A program made the position numbers and the translations under genes. This document shows, piece after piece, positions 1 to 7,201 of a stretch of 17,485 nt of DNA. Each line of letters opens with the position of its first letter. Within the stretch, counting starts at the first letter, position 1. Source of the DNA: an uncultured Slackia sp. (lineage in GTDB: Bacteria; Actinomycetota; Coriobacteriia; Coriobacteriales; Eggerthellaceae); NCBI GenBank assembly GCA_900553775.1, contig USEZ01000024.1, positions 1 to 17,485 of the forward strand, written 5' to 3'. Below the pieces are notes generated by a model. The model worked only from the letters and a program-made list of their open reading frames with translations. It ran no database searches and was not told the DNA's origin.

Positions 1-1022
1 TTCACCGTGGCTATGACGGTCATGCCACCATAGCTGATTTCCACCTGGCGCCCCAGATACGAACGGGCATTGGGCCACGACAGCGGAATGGCGACGCCCA
101 TGGACGTTTCCGTCACAAGCGCGCCCGATGCGGTCGGCTGGCCGAGCGTTCCATCGCTCGTCGAGCCGTACGCGGATGCGGAGCCCGTCTTCCAGCCCGC
201 CTGTTCGCCGCCCGCCCCGTCGGAAGAGCCTCCCGACGAGCCGGAGTTCGACCCCGCATTGCCCGTCCCGGCATTGCCCGCCCCGTTGTCGGAAGGGTTC
301 GATTCCTGCGACGAGGGCTCTTCGGGAGTCTGCTCGAGAGCGGGGGTCTCGGCCGCCAGCGCCTCGGCCTGGGCCTTCAGCGCAGCAAGACGCTCGGCCT
401 CCGCTGCCGCGGCCGCCTCGTCTTTCGCCTTGGCAAGCTGCGCTTCGGCGCCCGAAACCACCTGGGCGGCCTCGGCGGTCTTCTGCTCGGCTTCGGCGAG
501 CTTTGCCATCTGCTCGTCTTTTTTGTCGTTAAGATCGTCGAGCGCGGCATTGAACGCCTCTTCGCGCCCGCGCTGCAGCTCGATTTCTTCCGCCTGGGCT
601 TTTTGCACGGAATCGACGTAATGCATGTTGTTCAGCAGGTCGGAAAGATTCTCCGACTCCAGCAAAACCTTCAGCATGCCCACGCCGCCGCTTTTGTATT
701 CGTACGACATCATGTCGCCCAGACGTGCACGGCCCTCCTGCACCTCGGATTGGGCGACCATGACGCCTTCGATGGCGTCGTCGATCTTGACCTGCAGGCC
801 GTCCGCCTCGTCTTGCAGCCTGTCGTGCTCTTCGACGATCTGCGCAAGGCGCGCCTCCGCCGAATCGAGCGTTTCCTGGGCATCGGATACGCTGTCGGCC
901 CATGCCGCAGGAGCGGACATGGGCATGCACAGAGCTGCTGCCAGCACGGATGCCGGCAGCAGCATGGGTATGTTTTTCGAGTACCTGATGGGTTCTACTT
1001 TCCTCGGTGGACAGAAACGCAC
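1..1022 (-). CDS. Secreted coiled-coil protein with C-terminal RlpA-like/double-psi barrel region (partial)
   Basis: The gene runs off the window at base 1, so its C-terminus is missing. Read on the minus strand it has a basic N-terminus, a hydrophobic stretch ending in APAAWA-D (signal peptidase I-like site), and about 140 residues of heptad-rich coiled coil (SAEARLAQIVEEHDRLQDEA...), like the N-terminal domain of CwlO/PcsB-type peptidoglycan hydrolases. A G/S/N/P-rich linker follows, then SASAYGSTSDGTLGQPTASG and SMGVAIPLSWPNARSYLGRQ, which resemble an RlpA-like double-psi beta-barrel. The family suggests cell-wall binding or cleavage outside the membrane; the catalytic part may lie beyond the window. 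The gene starts 3 nt after the guaB stop if GTG at 1022 is used. The next in-frame standard start is ATG at 965, inside the hydrophobic stretch. The only good Shine-Dalgarno (GAGGAAAG, about 999-1006) points to neither. Function is inferred from architecture only. Confidence 0.75.
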   Translation of the reverse strand, partial: MRFCPPRKVEPIRYSKNIPMLLPASVLAAALCMPMSAPAAWADSVSDAQETLDSAEARLAQIVEEHDRLQDEADGLQVKIDDAIEGVMVAQSEVQEGRARLGDMMSYEYKSGGVGMLKVLLESENLSDLLNNMHYVDSVQKAQAEEIELQRGREEAFNAALDDLNDKKDEQMAKLAEAEQKTAEAAQVVSGAEAQLAKAKDEAAAAAEAERLAALKAQAEALAAETPALEQTPEEPSSQESNPSDNGAGNAGTGNAGSNSGSSGGSSDGAGGEQAGWKTGSASAYGSTSDGTLGQPTASGALVTETSMGVAIPLSWPNARSYLGRQVEISYGGMTVIATV

Positions 1023-1025
1023 GCT

Positions 1026-2543
1026 CTAGCGCGCAGTGCTCACATAGGGAGTCTTGTCTTTGAGCAGCACGTCATGCGCGCCGCCCTCGACGATCGAGGT
1101 GGAAGACACCACGGTGAGCTTCGCCTTGTCGCGGAACTCGGGAATGGTGAGCGCACCGCAGTTGCACATGGTGGAACGGATCTTGAGCAGCGTGACGGCG
1201 ATGTTGTCTTTCAGGCTGCCGGCATAGGGAACGTAGGAGTCGACGCCCTCTTCGAAAGACAGCGACTTCTTGCCGCCCAGATCGTAGCGGCCCCAGTTGC
1301 GGGCGCGGGCGGAACCTTCGCCCCAGTATTCCTTCATGTAGGTGCCGTTGACGACGACCTTGTTCGAGGGGCTCTCGTCGAAGCGGGCGAAGTAGCGGCC
1401 CAGCATGACGAAGTCGGCGCCCATGGCAAGGGCGAGCGAGATGTGGTGGTCGTAGACGATGCCGCCGTCGGAGCAAATCGGCACGTAGATGCCGGTTTCC
1501 TCGTAATACTCGTCGCGCGCCTTGGCGACCTCGATGGTAGCGGTGGCCTGGCCGCGGCCGATGCCCTTGGTCTCGCGCGTGATGCAGATGGAACCGCCGC
1601 CGATGCCCACCTTGATGAAGTCGGCGCCGGCTTCGGCGAGGAAGCGGAAGCCTTCGCGGTCGACCACGTTGCCGGCACCGATCTTGACGTCGTTGCCGTA
1701 GTGCTCGCGCACCCATTCGATGGTCATCTTCTGCCAATCGGAGAAGCCCTCCGAAGAATCGATGCACAGCACGTCGGCGCCGGCCTCGACCAAAGCGGGA
1801 ACGCGCTCGGCATAGTCGCGGGAGTTGATGCCCGCGCCCACGATGTAGCGCTTCTCGCCGTCGAGCATCTCGAGCGGGTTGTCTTTATGGGAGTCGTAGT
1901 CTTTGCGGAACGTCATATAGACCAGACGATCCTCGCTATCGACGAGGGGAAGGCTGTTGAGCTTGTGGTCCCAGATGATGTCGTTGGCCTCTTTAAGGGA
2001 GGTTTCGGCGGGAGCCACGATGAGCTTCTCGCGCGGGGTCATGAAGTCGGAAACCTTCGCGTCGAGCGCCATGCGGGACAGGCGGTAATCGCGCTCGGTG
2101 ACCACGCCGAGCAGCTTGCCGTTGGGCCGGCCGTCGTCGGTGACGGGCATGGTGGAGTGGCCGGTGGCCTCTTTCAGAGCGAGCACCTGTTCGAGCGTCA
2201 TGTCGGGCGAAAGCGTGGCGTCGCTGACCACGAAGCCCGCCTTATGCTGCTTCACGCGGGAGACCATGGCGGCCTGGTCTTCGATGGTCTGGTTGCCGTA
2301 GATGAAGGACAGGCCGCCCTCGGTGGCAAGCGCCACGGCCATGCGATCGTCGGAAACGGCGGCCATGATGGCGGAAACCATGGGGATGTTCAGCGAAAGA
2401 GGGCACTCCTCTTCGCCTTTGCGGTAGCGAACCAGCGGCGTTTTCAGGCTGACCTTGGTCGGAATGCAGCTGGCGGGCGTGTGCCCGGGAACCAGCAGAT
2501 ACTCGTTGAAGGTGCGCGAGGGCTCCTCGTAATAAAACGCCAT
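1026..2543 (-). CDS. guaB: Inosine-5'-monophosphate dehydrogenase
   Basis: Catalyses the NAD-dependent oxidation of IMP to XMP, the committed step of GMP synthesis, in the cytoplasm. The product is 505 aa, the usual length. Two CBS domains occupy about residues 104-210. The catalytic loop is GIGGGSICITRETKGIGRGQ with the nucleophilic cysteine at Cys320, and the mobile flap carries RARNWGRYDLGG with the Arg419-Tyr420 dyad. The loop, flap and C-terminal segment (STMCNCGAL, SSTSIVEGGAHDV) are closer to the Tritrichomonas foetus-type IMPDH than to the usual bacterial GPGSICTTR form. ATG at 2543 is chosen because GAAGGAG lies just upstream (2551-2558) and the N-terminus MAFYYEEPSRTF fits the family; the frame stays open upstream to 2660. 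A TATAAT -10 box lies 46 nt upstream. The secreted coiled-coil gene follows almost without a gap, so the two may be cotranscribed. Confidence 0.96.
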   Translation of the reverse strand: MAFYYEEPSRTFNEYLLVPGHTPASCIPTKVSLKTPLVRYRKGEEECPLSLNIPMVSAIMAAVSDDRMAVALATEGGLSFIYGNQTIEDQAAMVSRVKQHKAGFVVSDATLSPDMTLEQVLALKEATGHSTMPVTDDGRPNGKLLGVVTERDYRLSRMALDAKVSDFMTPREKLIVAPAETSLKEANDIIWDHKLNSLPLVDSEDRLVYMTFRKDYDSHKDNPLEMLDGEKRYIVGAGINSRDYAERVPALVEAGADVLCIDSSEGFSDWQKMTIEWVREHYGNDVKIGAGNVVDREGFRFLAEAGADFIKVGIGGGSICITRETKGIGRGQATATIEVAKARDEYYEETGIYVPICSDGGIVYDHHISLALAMGADFVMLGRYFARFDESPSNKVVVNGTYMKEYWGEGSARARNWGRYDLGGKKSLSFEEGVDSYVPYAGSLKDNIAVTLLKIRSTMCNCGALTIPEFRDKAKLTVVSSTSIVEGGAHDVLLKDKTPYVSTAR

Positions 2544-2588
2544 GTGGCTACTCCTTCGTCTTGGGACCGAGACTTTATATGACCGGTT

Positions 2589-2616
2589 ATTATAGGCCTC
2601 ACGCCGCCGTTGACCA
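2589..2616 (-). promoter_or_regulatory. Predicted guaB promoter
   Basis: On the minus strand, TGGTCA (2611-2616; 4 of 6 matches to TTGACA) is followed after 16 bp by a consensus TATAAT (2589-2594). It lies 46 nt upstream of the guaB ATG. Seen by eye only. Confidence 0.6.
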
Positions 2617-2692
2617 TACCCTCCGATGTAAAAACGAAGCTTTCCGGGCACGCGCCACACGAAAACAGCACCTTTCGCTTTATGCTGCTAAA

Positions 2693-2710
2693 GCGTTTCA
2701 TGCGAAACGC
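2693..2710. promoter_or_regulatory. Perfect 7-bp inverted repeat, possible operator
   Basis: GCGTTTC and GAAACGC are separated by ATGC, giving an 18-bp dyad about 165 nt upstream of the aminopeptidase start. It is too short and has no T-run to be a convincing terminator, so an operator for a dimeric regulator is possible. No cognate regulator is apparent. Confidence 0.3.
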
Positions 2711-2874
2711 CCGTGAAAACGAAGCATGGCGACGCACGCCGCGCCTCGATGCGCGAAAAGCAAGCGGCGCCCCATCGTCGACGAAGGCCGCCCGAGCGCC
2801 GAGAGGCGGCGAGGCTCGAACGGCGCGCGCCGCCATGCAGGACACGAAACCGACCCGACACGAAAGCAGGAATC

Positions 2875-4308
2875 ATGGAGCATACAAACGCCTGGCTTTC
2901 CTACGGCGACGCCGACCTGACGGCCGTGGAGTCCTTTGCAGCCGAGTACAAGGCATTCATCAGCAAGAACAAAACCGAGCGCGAATGCGCGGCGACCGCC
3001 GTGGCAATGGCGCGCGAAGCGGGATACGTCTCGCTCGACGAGGCGCGCACGGCAGGCCGCACGCTTGCGGCGGGCGACAAGGTGTACGCCGATTGCTTCG
3101 GCAAGTCCGTCATACTCGCGCAGATAGGCCGGCGCCCGATGGAAGAAGGCCTCAATATCCTGGGCGCGCACATCGACAGCCCGCGCCTGGACATCAAGCA
3201 GAACCCGCTCTACGAAGCGGGCGGATTCGCGCTGCTCGATACGCACTACTACGGCGGCATCAAGAAATACCAGTGGGTCACGCTTCCTTTGGCCATCCAC
3301 GGCGTCATCGCGAAAAAAGACGGCAGCGTGGTGGAAGTGAATATGGGAGAAGACGAAAACGACCCGGTATTCTGCGTGACCGATCTGCTGGTACACCTCG
3401 CCCAAGACCAGCTGCAGAAAAAGGCTGCCGAGGTGATCGAAGGCGAAAACCTCGACATTCTGGCGGCGGGACGGCCCGCCAAAACGGCCGACGCATGCGA
3501 TAAAGCAACCGGCGCGCAAGCCGACGAGCTTGACAAGCTTGCCGAGAAAGAGCCCGTCAAAGCGCTGCTGCTTTCCATCCTGGCCGAGAAATACGACATG
3601 GAAGAGGCCGATTTCCTCTCGAGCGAGCTCGAGGTGGTGCCCGCAGGCGCGGCGCGCGATTGCGGCTTCGACAAATCGATGGTCATCGGCTACGGCCACG
3701 ACGACCGCGTGTGCGCCTACCCCAGCCTGATCGCCCAGCTCGAAGCAAGCGATCTGGACAAGACGGGCGTGTGCATCCTGGTGGATAAGGAAGAAATCGG
3801 CAGCGTGGGCGCCACGGGCATGACTTCGATGTTTTTCGAGAACACCGTCGCCGAGATCATGGACCTTGCCGGCCAGGCGGGCGATTTGCCGCTGCGCCGC
3901 TGCCTGGCGAATTCGAACATGCTCTCAAGCGACGTATCCGCCGGCTTCGACCCAGCCTACGCCAGCGCGTTCGAGACGAAAAACGCGGCCTATCTGGGAC
4001 GCGGCGTGGTGTTCAACAAATTCACCGGCAGCCGCGGCAAGAGCGGCTCCAACGATGCCAACGCCGAATACATGGCCAAGATCCGCGCCGTCATGGAGAA
4101 GGGCAACGCGGCGTTTCAGACCGCCGAACTGGGCAAAGTGGATGTCGGCGGCGGCGGCACCATCGCCTATATCCTGGCCAAATACGGCATGAACGTGATC
4201 GACTGCGGCGTGGCGGTGCTCAACATGCACGCGCCGTGGGAGGTCATCGACAAGGCCGACCTCTACGAGACGCTCAAGGCCTACCGCGCGTTCCTGAAGT
4301 GGGCATAG
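2875..4308 (+). CDS. M18-family (aspartyl-type) aminopeptidase
   Basis: A 477-aa cytoplasmic metallo-aminopeptidase of the M18 family, which removes N-terminal (often acidic) residues from peptides using a two-metal centre. The expected ligand segments are present in order: GAHIDSPRLD (His99), GYGHDDRVCAY (Asp276/277), DKEEIGSVGA (Glu306-Glu307, catalytic base and ligand), SSDVSAGFDP (Asp353) and LNMHAPWE (His452). There is no signal peptide. ATG at 2875 is supported by AGCAGGA just upstream and by the family-like N-terminus MEHTNAWLSYGD. It is divergent from guaB, stands alone, and ends in front of a strong hairpin. Substrate preference within M18 cannot be told from sequence. Confidence 0.93.
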   Translation: MEHTNAWLSYGDADLTAVESFAAEYKAFISKNKTERECAATAVAMAREAGYVSLDEARTAGRTLAAGDKVYADCFGKSVILAQIGRRPMEEGLNILGAHIDSPRLDIKQNPLYEAGGFALLDTHYYGGIKKYQWVTLPLAIHGVIAKKDGSVVEVNMGEDENDPVFCVTDLLVHLAQDQLQKKAAEVIEGENLDILAAGRPAKTADACDKATGAQADELDKLAEKEPVKALLLSILAEKYDMEEADFLSSELEVVPAGAARDCGFDKSMVIGYGHDDRVCAYPSLIAQLEASDLDKTGVCILVDKEEIGSVGATGMTSMFFENTVAEIMDLAGQAGDLPLRRCLANSNMLSSDVSAGFDPAYASAFETKNAAYLGRGVVFNKFTGSRGKSGSNDANAEYMAKIRAVMEKGNAAFQTAELGKVDVGGGGTIAYILAKYGMNVIDCGVAVLNMHAPWEVIDKADLYETLKAYRAFLKWA

Positions 4309-4361
4309 CGCCTGGCTGAGCACGAGACGCCCGAAGACGAAAACGGGCGGCACGACGAAAA

Positions 4362-4391
4362 GGGATGGAAATCCACCAGGGTTTCCATCCC
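4362..4391 (+). terminator. Hairpin terminator after the aminopeptidase
   Basis: GGGATGGAAA (4362-4371) pairs perfectly with TTTCCATCCC (4382-4391) around a 10-nt loop, about 53 nt after the stop codon. The downstream GTCTTTCGTT is only modestly T-rich, so efficiency is uncertain. Confidence 0.65.
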
Positions 4392-4424
4392 GTCTTTCGT
4401 TCGATGGCGCTTGAATCCAAAGGA

Positions 4425-4480
4425 TTCGACCGTAATCGAAACTTTTTGTCTTTATGTACATAATTTCGATTACAGTCGAA
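4425..4480. repeat. Nested inverted-repeat element, copy 1
   Basis: Left arm TTCGACCGTAATCGAAA (4425-4441) pairs with TTTCGATTACAGTCGAA (4464-4480) with one mismatch, around a 22-nt AT-rich loop. Each arm is itself a dyad (TTTCGA and TCGAAA separated by 6 nt). The element recurs at 8072-8127, including the loop start CTTTTTRTCTTT. It lies directly upstream of the ATPase remnant at 4506. It could be a regulatory dyad left from that ATPase gene, or a small dispersed repeat. Confidence 0.7.
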
Positions 4481-4505
4481 ACTATACGGGCATCTACGGG
4501 ACGTT

Positions 4506-4770
4506 CATAGTCGCCGCGGCTACGACGTACGAATCGGAAAAATCGGCGATAAGGAAATCGACTTCATCGCTCGCAAGCACAACGACACGCAGTATTTCCA
4601 GGTGTGCTATCTGCTTGCAAGCGATGCGACCGTCGAGCGCGAGTTCTCGTCGCTTGAAGCCGTGAAAGACAATTACCCGAAACACGTCCTTTCGCTCGAC
4701 GAATTCCCCCGCGAAAGAAACGGCATCAAAAGCACCAACCTCATCGATTGGCTTTTGGAAGAGCAGTAGG
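4506..4770 (+). pseudogene. C-terminal remnant of a DUF4143-type AAA ATPase
   Basis: The frame reads RRGYDVRIGKIGDKEIDFIA, then YFQVCYLLASDATVEREFSS, then DNYPKHVLSLDEFPRER and ends NLIDWLLEEQ-stop. This is the characteristic last ~85 residues of the ATP-binding proteins that carry a C-terminal DUF4143 nuclease-like domain, common in Coriobacteriia. The whole N-terminal ATPase part (normally 300 or more residues with Walker motifs) is absent: upstream of HSRRGYDV the frame is closed by a stop after a few codons and the nested repeat takes over. No start codon or ribosome-binding site fits, so I call it a decayed fragment. The longer overlapping frame at 4411-4665 is a different frame with no family resemblance. 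Confidence 0.75.
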
Positions 4771-4810
4771 CATGCGGCGGGGCGATTTCTTACACCCAAA
4801 ATCGCATGCC
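4769..4810. repeat. Bulged hairpin after the ATPase remnant
   Basis: AAATCGCATGCC (4799-4810) is complementary to GGCATGCG (4769-4776) plus ATTT (4785-4788), with an 8-nt bulge in the left arm. It begins 2 bases before the end of the remnant's stop codon, so it may be its old terminator. Confidence 0.4.
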
Positions 4811-4824
4811 TTTCAAACCCATAC

Positions 4825-4865
4825 GAGGAAGCCACCGGCTACGCATACGCAGCGATGGCTTCCTC
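4825..4865. terminator. Inverted repeat, possible terminator
   Basis: GAGGAAGCCA (4825-4834) and TGGCTTCCTC (4856-4865) form a perfect 10-bp stem with a 21-nt loop. The trailing TCTTGGG is a poor T-run. The loop is long and the context is degraded, so its role is unclear. Confidence 0.4.
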
Positions 4866-4904
4866 TCTTGGGCAAAACATTCAAGGCGCACCGCGCGTTT
4901 TTAA

Positions 4905-5047
4905 GGCAGAAAGCACCTAGCAGAACCCGATAACGCATTTGAAACCGCGAAAGACAGCCGCCCGAAACACCTTCTTTCGCTCGACGAATTCCACCGCGAA
5001 AGAGGAGGCGCAAAACGCCTACTCCACATCGGCCAAGACAATTTAAA
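4905..5047 (+). pseudogene. Second, more degraded remnant of the same ATPase C-terminus
   Basis: The frame reads KHLAEPDNAFETAKDSRPKH then LLSLDEFHRERGGAKRLLHI, parallel to DNYPKHVLSLDEFPRERNGI in the remnant at 4506-4770. At the DNA level 4965-5003 matches 4680-4718 at 36 of 39 positions. A stop codon (4902-4904) closes the frame upstream and the expected NLIDWLL end is not recognisable. It is a partial duplicate or a remnant of a second family member, and it abuts the promoter of the following reductase. Confidence 0.6.
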
Positions 5048-5067
5048 ATCGGCAACGCGCACCCCCC

Positions 5068-5098
5068 TTGACCCTCAAGCGACTTGAGGGTCCATCAT
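5068..5098 (+). promoter_or_regulatory. MerR-type promoter with a perfect 23-bp operator palindrome
   Basis: TTGACC (-35, 5068-5073) and CATCAT (-10, 5093-5098; 4 of 6 to consensus) are separated by 19 bp, the lengthened spacer typical of MerR-activated promoters. The spacer is filled by GACCCTCAAG (5070-5079), CGA, CTTGAGGGTC (5083-5092), a perfect 10+3+10 dyad of the kind MerR dimers bind. It lies about 50 nt upstream of the reductase start at 5150, and a MerR-family gene follows that reductase at 7202. Binding by that protein is inference. Confidence 0.8.
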
Positions 5099-5149
5099 GG
5101 CGATATCGGACCCCGGGGAAACGGACCGAACGTCACGAGGAGGAACATT

Positions 5150-7066
5150 ATGCATTCGACATCTCGTCGCACTTTCATCAAAGCAGGAGCGCTCGCGGGC
5201 ATCAGCGCCCTCGGTGCGACCGCGCTCGCGGGCTGCTCCCCGAAGACAGCTGCATCCTCGCAGCCTTCTTCGGCCCAAGACATCGCTTGGAACGGCTGCT
5301 TCGACGTCGTGGTGGTAGGCTTCGGCGCCGCCGGAGCAGCCTCCGCCATCGCCGCAGCCGAAGCGGGAGCCCACGTCTTAATCGTCGACAAAGCCCCCGA
5401 AGGCCACGAAGGCGGAAATAGCCGCTACTGCGCACAGCTTTTCGTGTCTATTTCCGACTTCGACCAGGGCCTCGAACACTACAAGGCGCTGCGCGGCCAA
5501 TTCTACACGCCCGACGACGTTTTGGAGACCTATGTCCAGGGCATGTGCGACATCCGCTCGACCCTCGCTTCTTGGGGCGCCGACGAATCGGGCATGGTCG
5601 ATCTGACCGACAAAAAGATTTCAAACCTCACCGTAGAATACCCCGAGCTGCCCGGTTCGAGCGCCGTGCGCACGAACCTCATCGACGGCAAAGTAAGCCA
5701 AGCGGGATTGTGGCGCTTCCTAAAAAAGGGAGTCGTAGCGCGCGCAGACATGATCGACTGCTGGTATGAATCGCCCGCAACGGCGCTCATCCAAGACCCG
5801 ACGACAGGAGCCGTCGTAGGCGTGGAGATCGACCATGATGGGGAAACAGTGCGCATCGCCGCACGCAACGGCGTAGTGATGGCACTCGGCGGATTCGAGA
5901 ACAATCCTGAATACATGCAGCAAGCCACGGGATATACCACCGTCTACCCCATCGGCACGCTCTACAACGAAGGCGACGGCATTCGCATGGCTCAGCAAGT
6001 CGGTGCGAAGCTGTGGCATATGGGAGCCTGGGAAAGCAACGGCATCGGACTCGCCCAGAAAGAAGACCGCATGCGCAACCTTTCCACACGGACGTTTTTC
6101 ACCTCAGGCTCGGTCGTGCTCGTAGGAACGGACGGCAGCCGCTATATAGCCGAAGACCTCGAACAGCGCCACGGACATTTGAAGATTGCGGGATCATGGA
6201 TCATGCCGCAACGTCCACTACGCAACTTCTTCGTATTCGATGAGGCGCAGAAAGCTGACCTCGAAGCCGGAAAAGTGAAGTATTACGTCACCTACGAATT
6301 CACGGACATCGATTCCAAGCTGGAAAGCGGGCTCATCTTCAAGGCGAACACGCTCGAAGAAATAGCGGAGCATTTCGACATGGACCCCGCAGCCCTGCGC
6401 CGTACGATCGATTTGTTCAACCAGGCAGCCGAAACAGGCATCGATGCGTTCGGACGCTCCGCCGAAGCCATGCGCGCTTTCGGCGACGGCCCCTATTACG
6501 CCCTCGAAGCCTGGCCTTCCGTTCTCAACACCCAGGGTGGCCCCGAGCGCACCGCCCAAGGCGAGATTCTCGGAGCAAACGGCTCACCCATTCCCCATCT
6601 GTATTCAGCGGGCGAATTCGGAGGCGTGACGGCAAACGACTACCAGGGGGGCGGAAATATCGCCGAGTGCATCGTGTTCGGCAAGATTTCAGGTGAAAAC
6701 GCGGCCGCTGCAAAAGACGATGCGCTCGATATCGATGCCACAAAGCTCGAATTCGTTCCCGGATGTGGCACGCAATCGGTCTATGACCAGATGCCCGATA
6801 CGTCGACTCTCTCGGCAAACGAAAAGGTCGGTGTCGGAGAAGGCCTGGGCGGCCCCATCTGGGCGAAGGTATCGCTCGATGGCTCTTCGATCGCAAACGT
6901 CGAAATCATCCGCGCCACCGAGACCGAGGGCGTCGGCGACCCGGCGCTCGACAGTCTTCCCGCCCGCATCGTTGAAGCAGGCAGCACCGATGTCGACGTA
7001 ATCGCAGGCGCGACCGTCACCAGCATCGGAATCATCCAGGCCGTCGAAAACGCACTCGAATCCTAA
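5150..7066 (+). CDS. Tat-exported FAD-dependent reductase lipoprotein with C-terminal FMN-binding domain
   Basis: A 638-aa flavoprotein of the fumarate reductase/flavocytochrome c family. The N-terminus SRRTFIKAGALAG is a twin-arginine signal and ALAGC a lipobox (Cys29), so it is probably folded with cofactor, exported and lipid-anchored outside the membrane. The Rossmann motif GFGAAG is at residues 56-61 (VVVGFGAAGAAS, ending in LIVDK). The C-terminal ~80 residues form an FMN_bind domain ending DVIAGATVTS; Thr622 is the expected FMN attachment residue. The usual fumarate-site segment HGANRLGGNA is replaced by TANDYQGGGNIAEC, so the substrate is probably not fumarate. ATG at 5150 follows GAGGAGG at ideal spacing; frames further upstream lack a signal peptide. 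The MerR-type promoter upstream and merR-like gene downstream suggest ligand-induced expression. The physiological substrate is unknown. Confidence 0.93.
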   Translation: MHSTSRRTFIKAGALAGISALGATALAGCSPKTAASSQPSSAQDIAWNGCFDVVVVGFGAAGAASAIAAAEAGAHVLIVDKAPEGHEGGNSRYCAQLFVSISDFDQGLEHYKALRGQFYTPDDVLETYVQGMCDIRSTLASWGADESGMVDLTDKKISNLTVEYPELPGSSAVRTNLIDGKVSQAGLWRFLKKGVVARADMIDCWYESPATALIQDPTTGAVVGVEIDHDGETVRIAARNGVVMALGGFENNPEYMQQATGYTTVYPIGTLYNEGDGIRMAQQVGAKLWHMGAWESNGIGLAQKEDRMRNLSTRTFFTSGSVVLVGTDGSRYIAEDLEQRHGHLKIAGSWIMPQRPLRNFFVFDEAQKADLEAGKVKYYVTYEFTDIDSKLESGLIFKANTLEEIAEHFDMDPAALRRTIDLFNQAAETGIDAFGRSAEAMRAFGDGPYYALEAWPSVLNTQGGPERTAQGEILGANGSPIPHLYSAGEFGGVTANDYQGGGNIAECIVFGKISGENAAAAKDDALDIDATKLEFVPGCGTQSVYDQMPDTSTLSANEKVGVGEGLGGPIWAKVSLDGSSIANVEIIRATETEGVGDPALDSLPARIVEAGSTDVDVIAGATVTSIGIIQAVENALES

Positions 7067-7090
7067 TTGCCCCGAGCGGCCCACAACGCG

Positions 7091-7126
7091 GCGGGCGCTT
7101 CGAAGCCCCTCCATCGAAGTGCCCGC
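7091..7126 (+). terminator. Strong hairpin between reductase and MerR gene
   Basis: GCGGGCGCTTCGA (7091-7103) pairs with TCGAAGTGCCCGC (7114-7126), 13 bp with one G-T wobble and a 10-nt loop, beginning 25 nt after the reductase stop. There is no T-run after it, so it may be a weak terminator, an attenuator, or an mRNA-stabilising end that lowers read-through into the regulator. Confidence 0.45.
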
Positions 7127-7148
7127 TCACGCGGCGCATATGCACGCG

Positions 7149-7154
7149 TACAAT
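7149..7154 (+). promoter_or_regulatory. Possible -10 box for the MerR-family gene
   Basis: TACAAT lies 47 nt upstream of the ATG at 7202, after the hairpin. I could not find a good -35 hexamer at the right distance, so this is weak evidence for a separate promoter. Confidence 0.25.
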
Positions 7155-7201
7155 TCATCTGTCGACGAAACGCTTCGGCGCATGACTTCCGGAGGGAAAC
7201 G

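Larger units (their letters stand above)
2544..2874. other. Intergenic region between divergent guaB and M18 aminopeptidase
   Basis: This 331-nt divergent spacer holds the guaB promoter (2589-2616) and a perfect inverted repeat at 2693-2710. The aminopeptidase frame stays open upstream from 2875 to about 2713, but the extra residues are basic and low in complexity and have no family resemblance. I could not identify a convincing plus-strand promoter. Confidence 0.6.

Noticed and set aside
603..2582. Long plus-strand open frame (659 codons) opposite guaB
   Set aside because: It is antisense to a clearly conserved IMP dehydrogenase; the His/Val/Gly-rich translation is the usual shadow pattern of high-GC genes.
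2698..3699. Long minus-strand open frame opposite the M18 aminopeptidase
   Set aside because: Shadow of a conserved gene; no family motifs and no ribosome-binding site.
4411..4665. Plus-strand frame starting MNPKDSTVIETF over the nested repeat
   Set aside because: It crosses the repeat and then runs out of frame with the recognisable ATPase remnant; no independent support.
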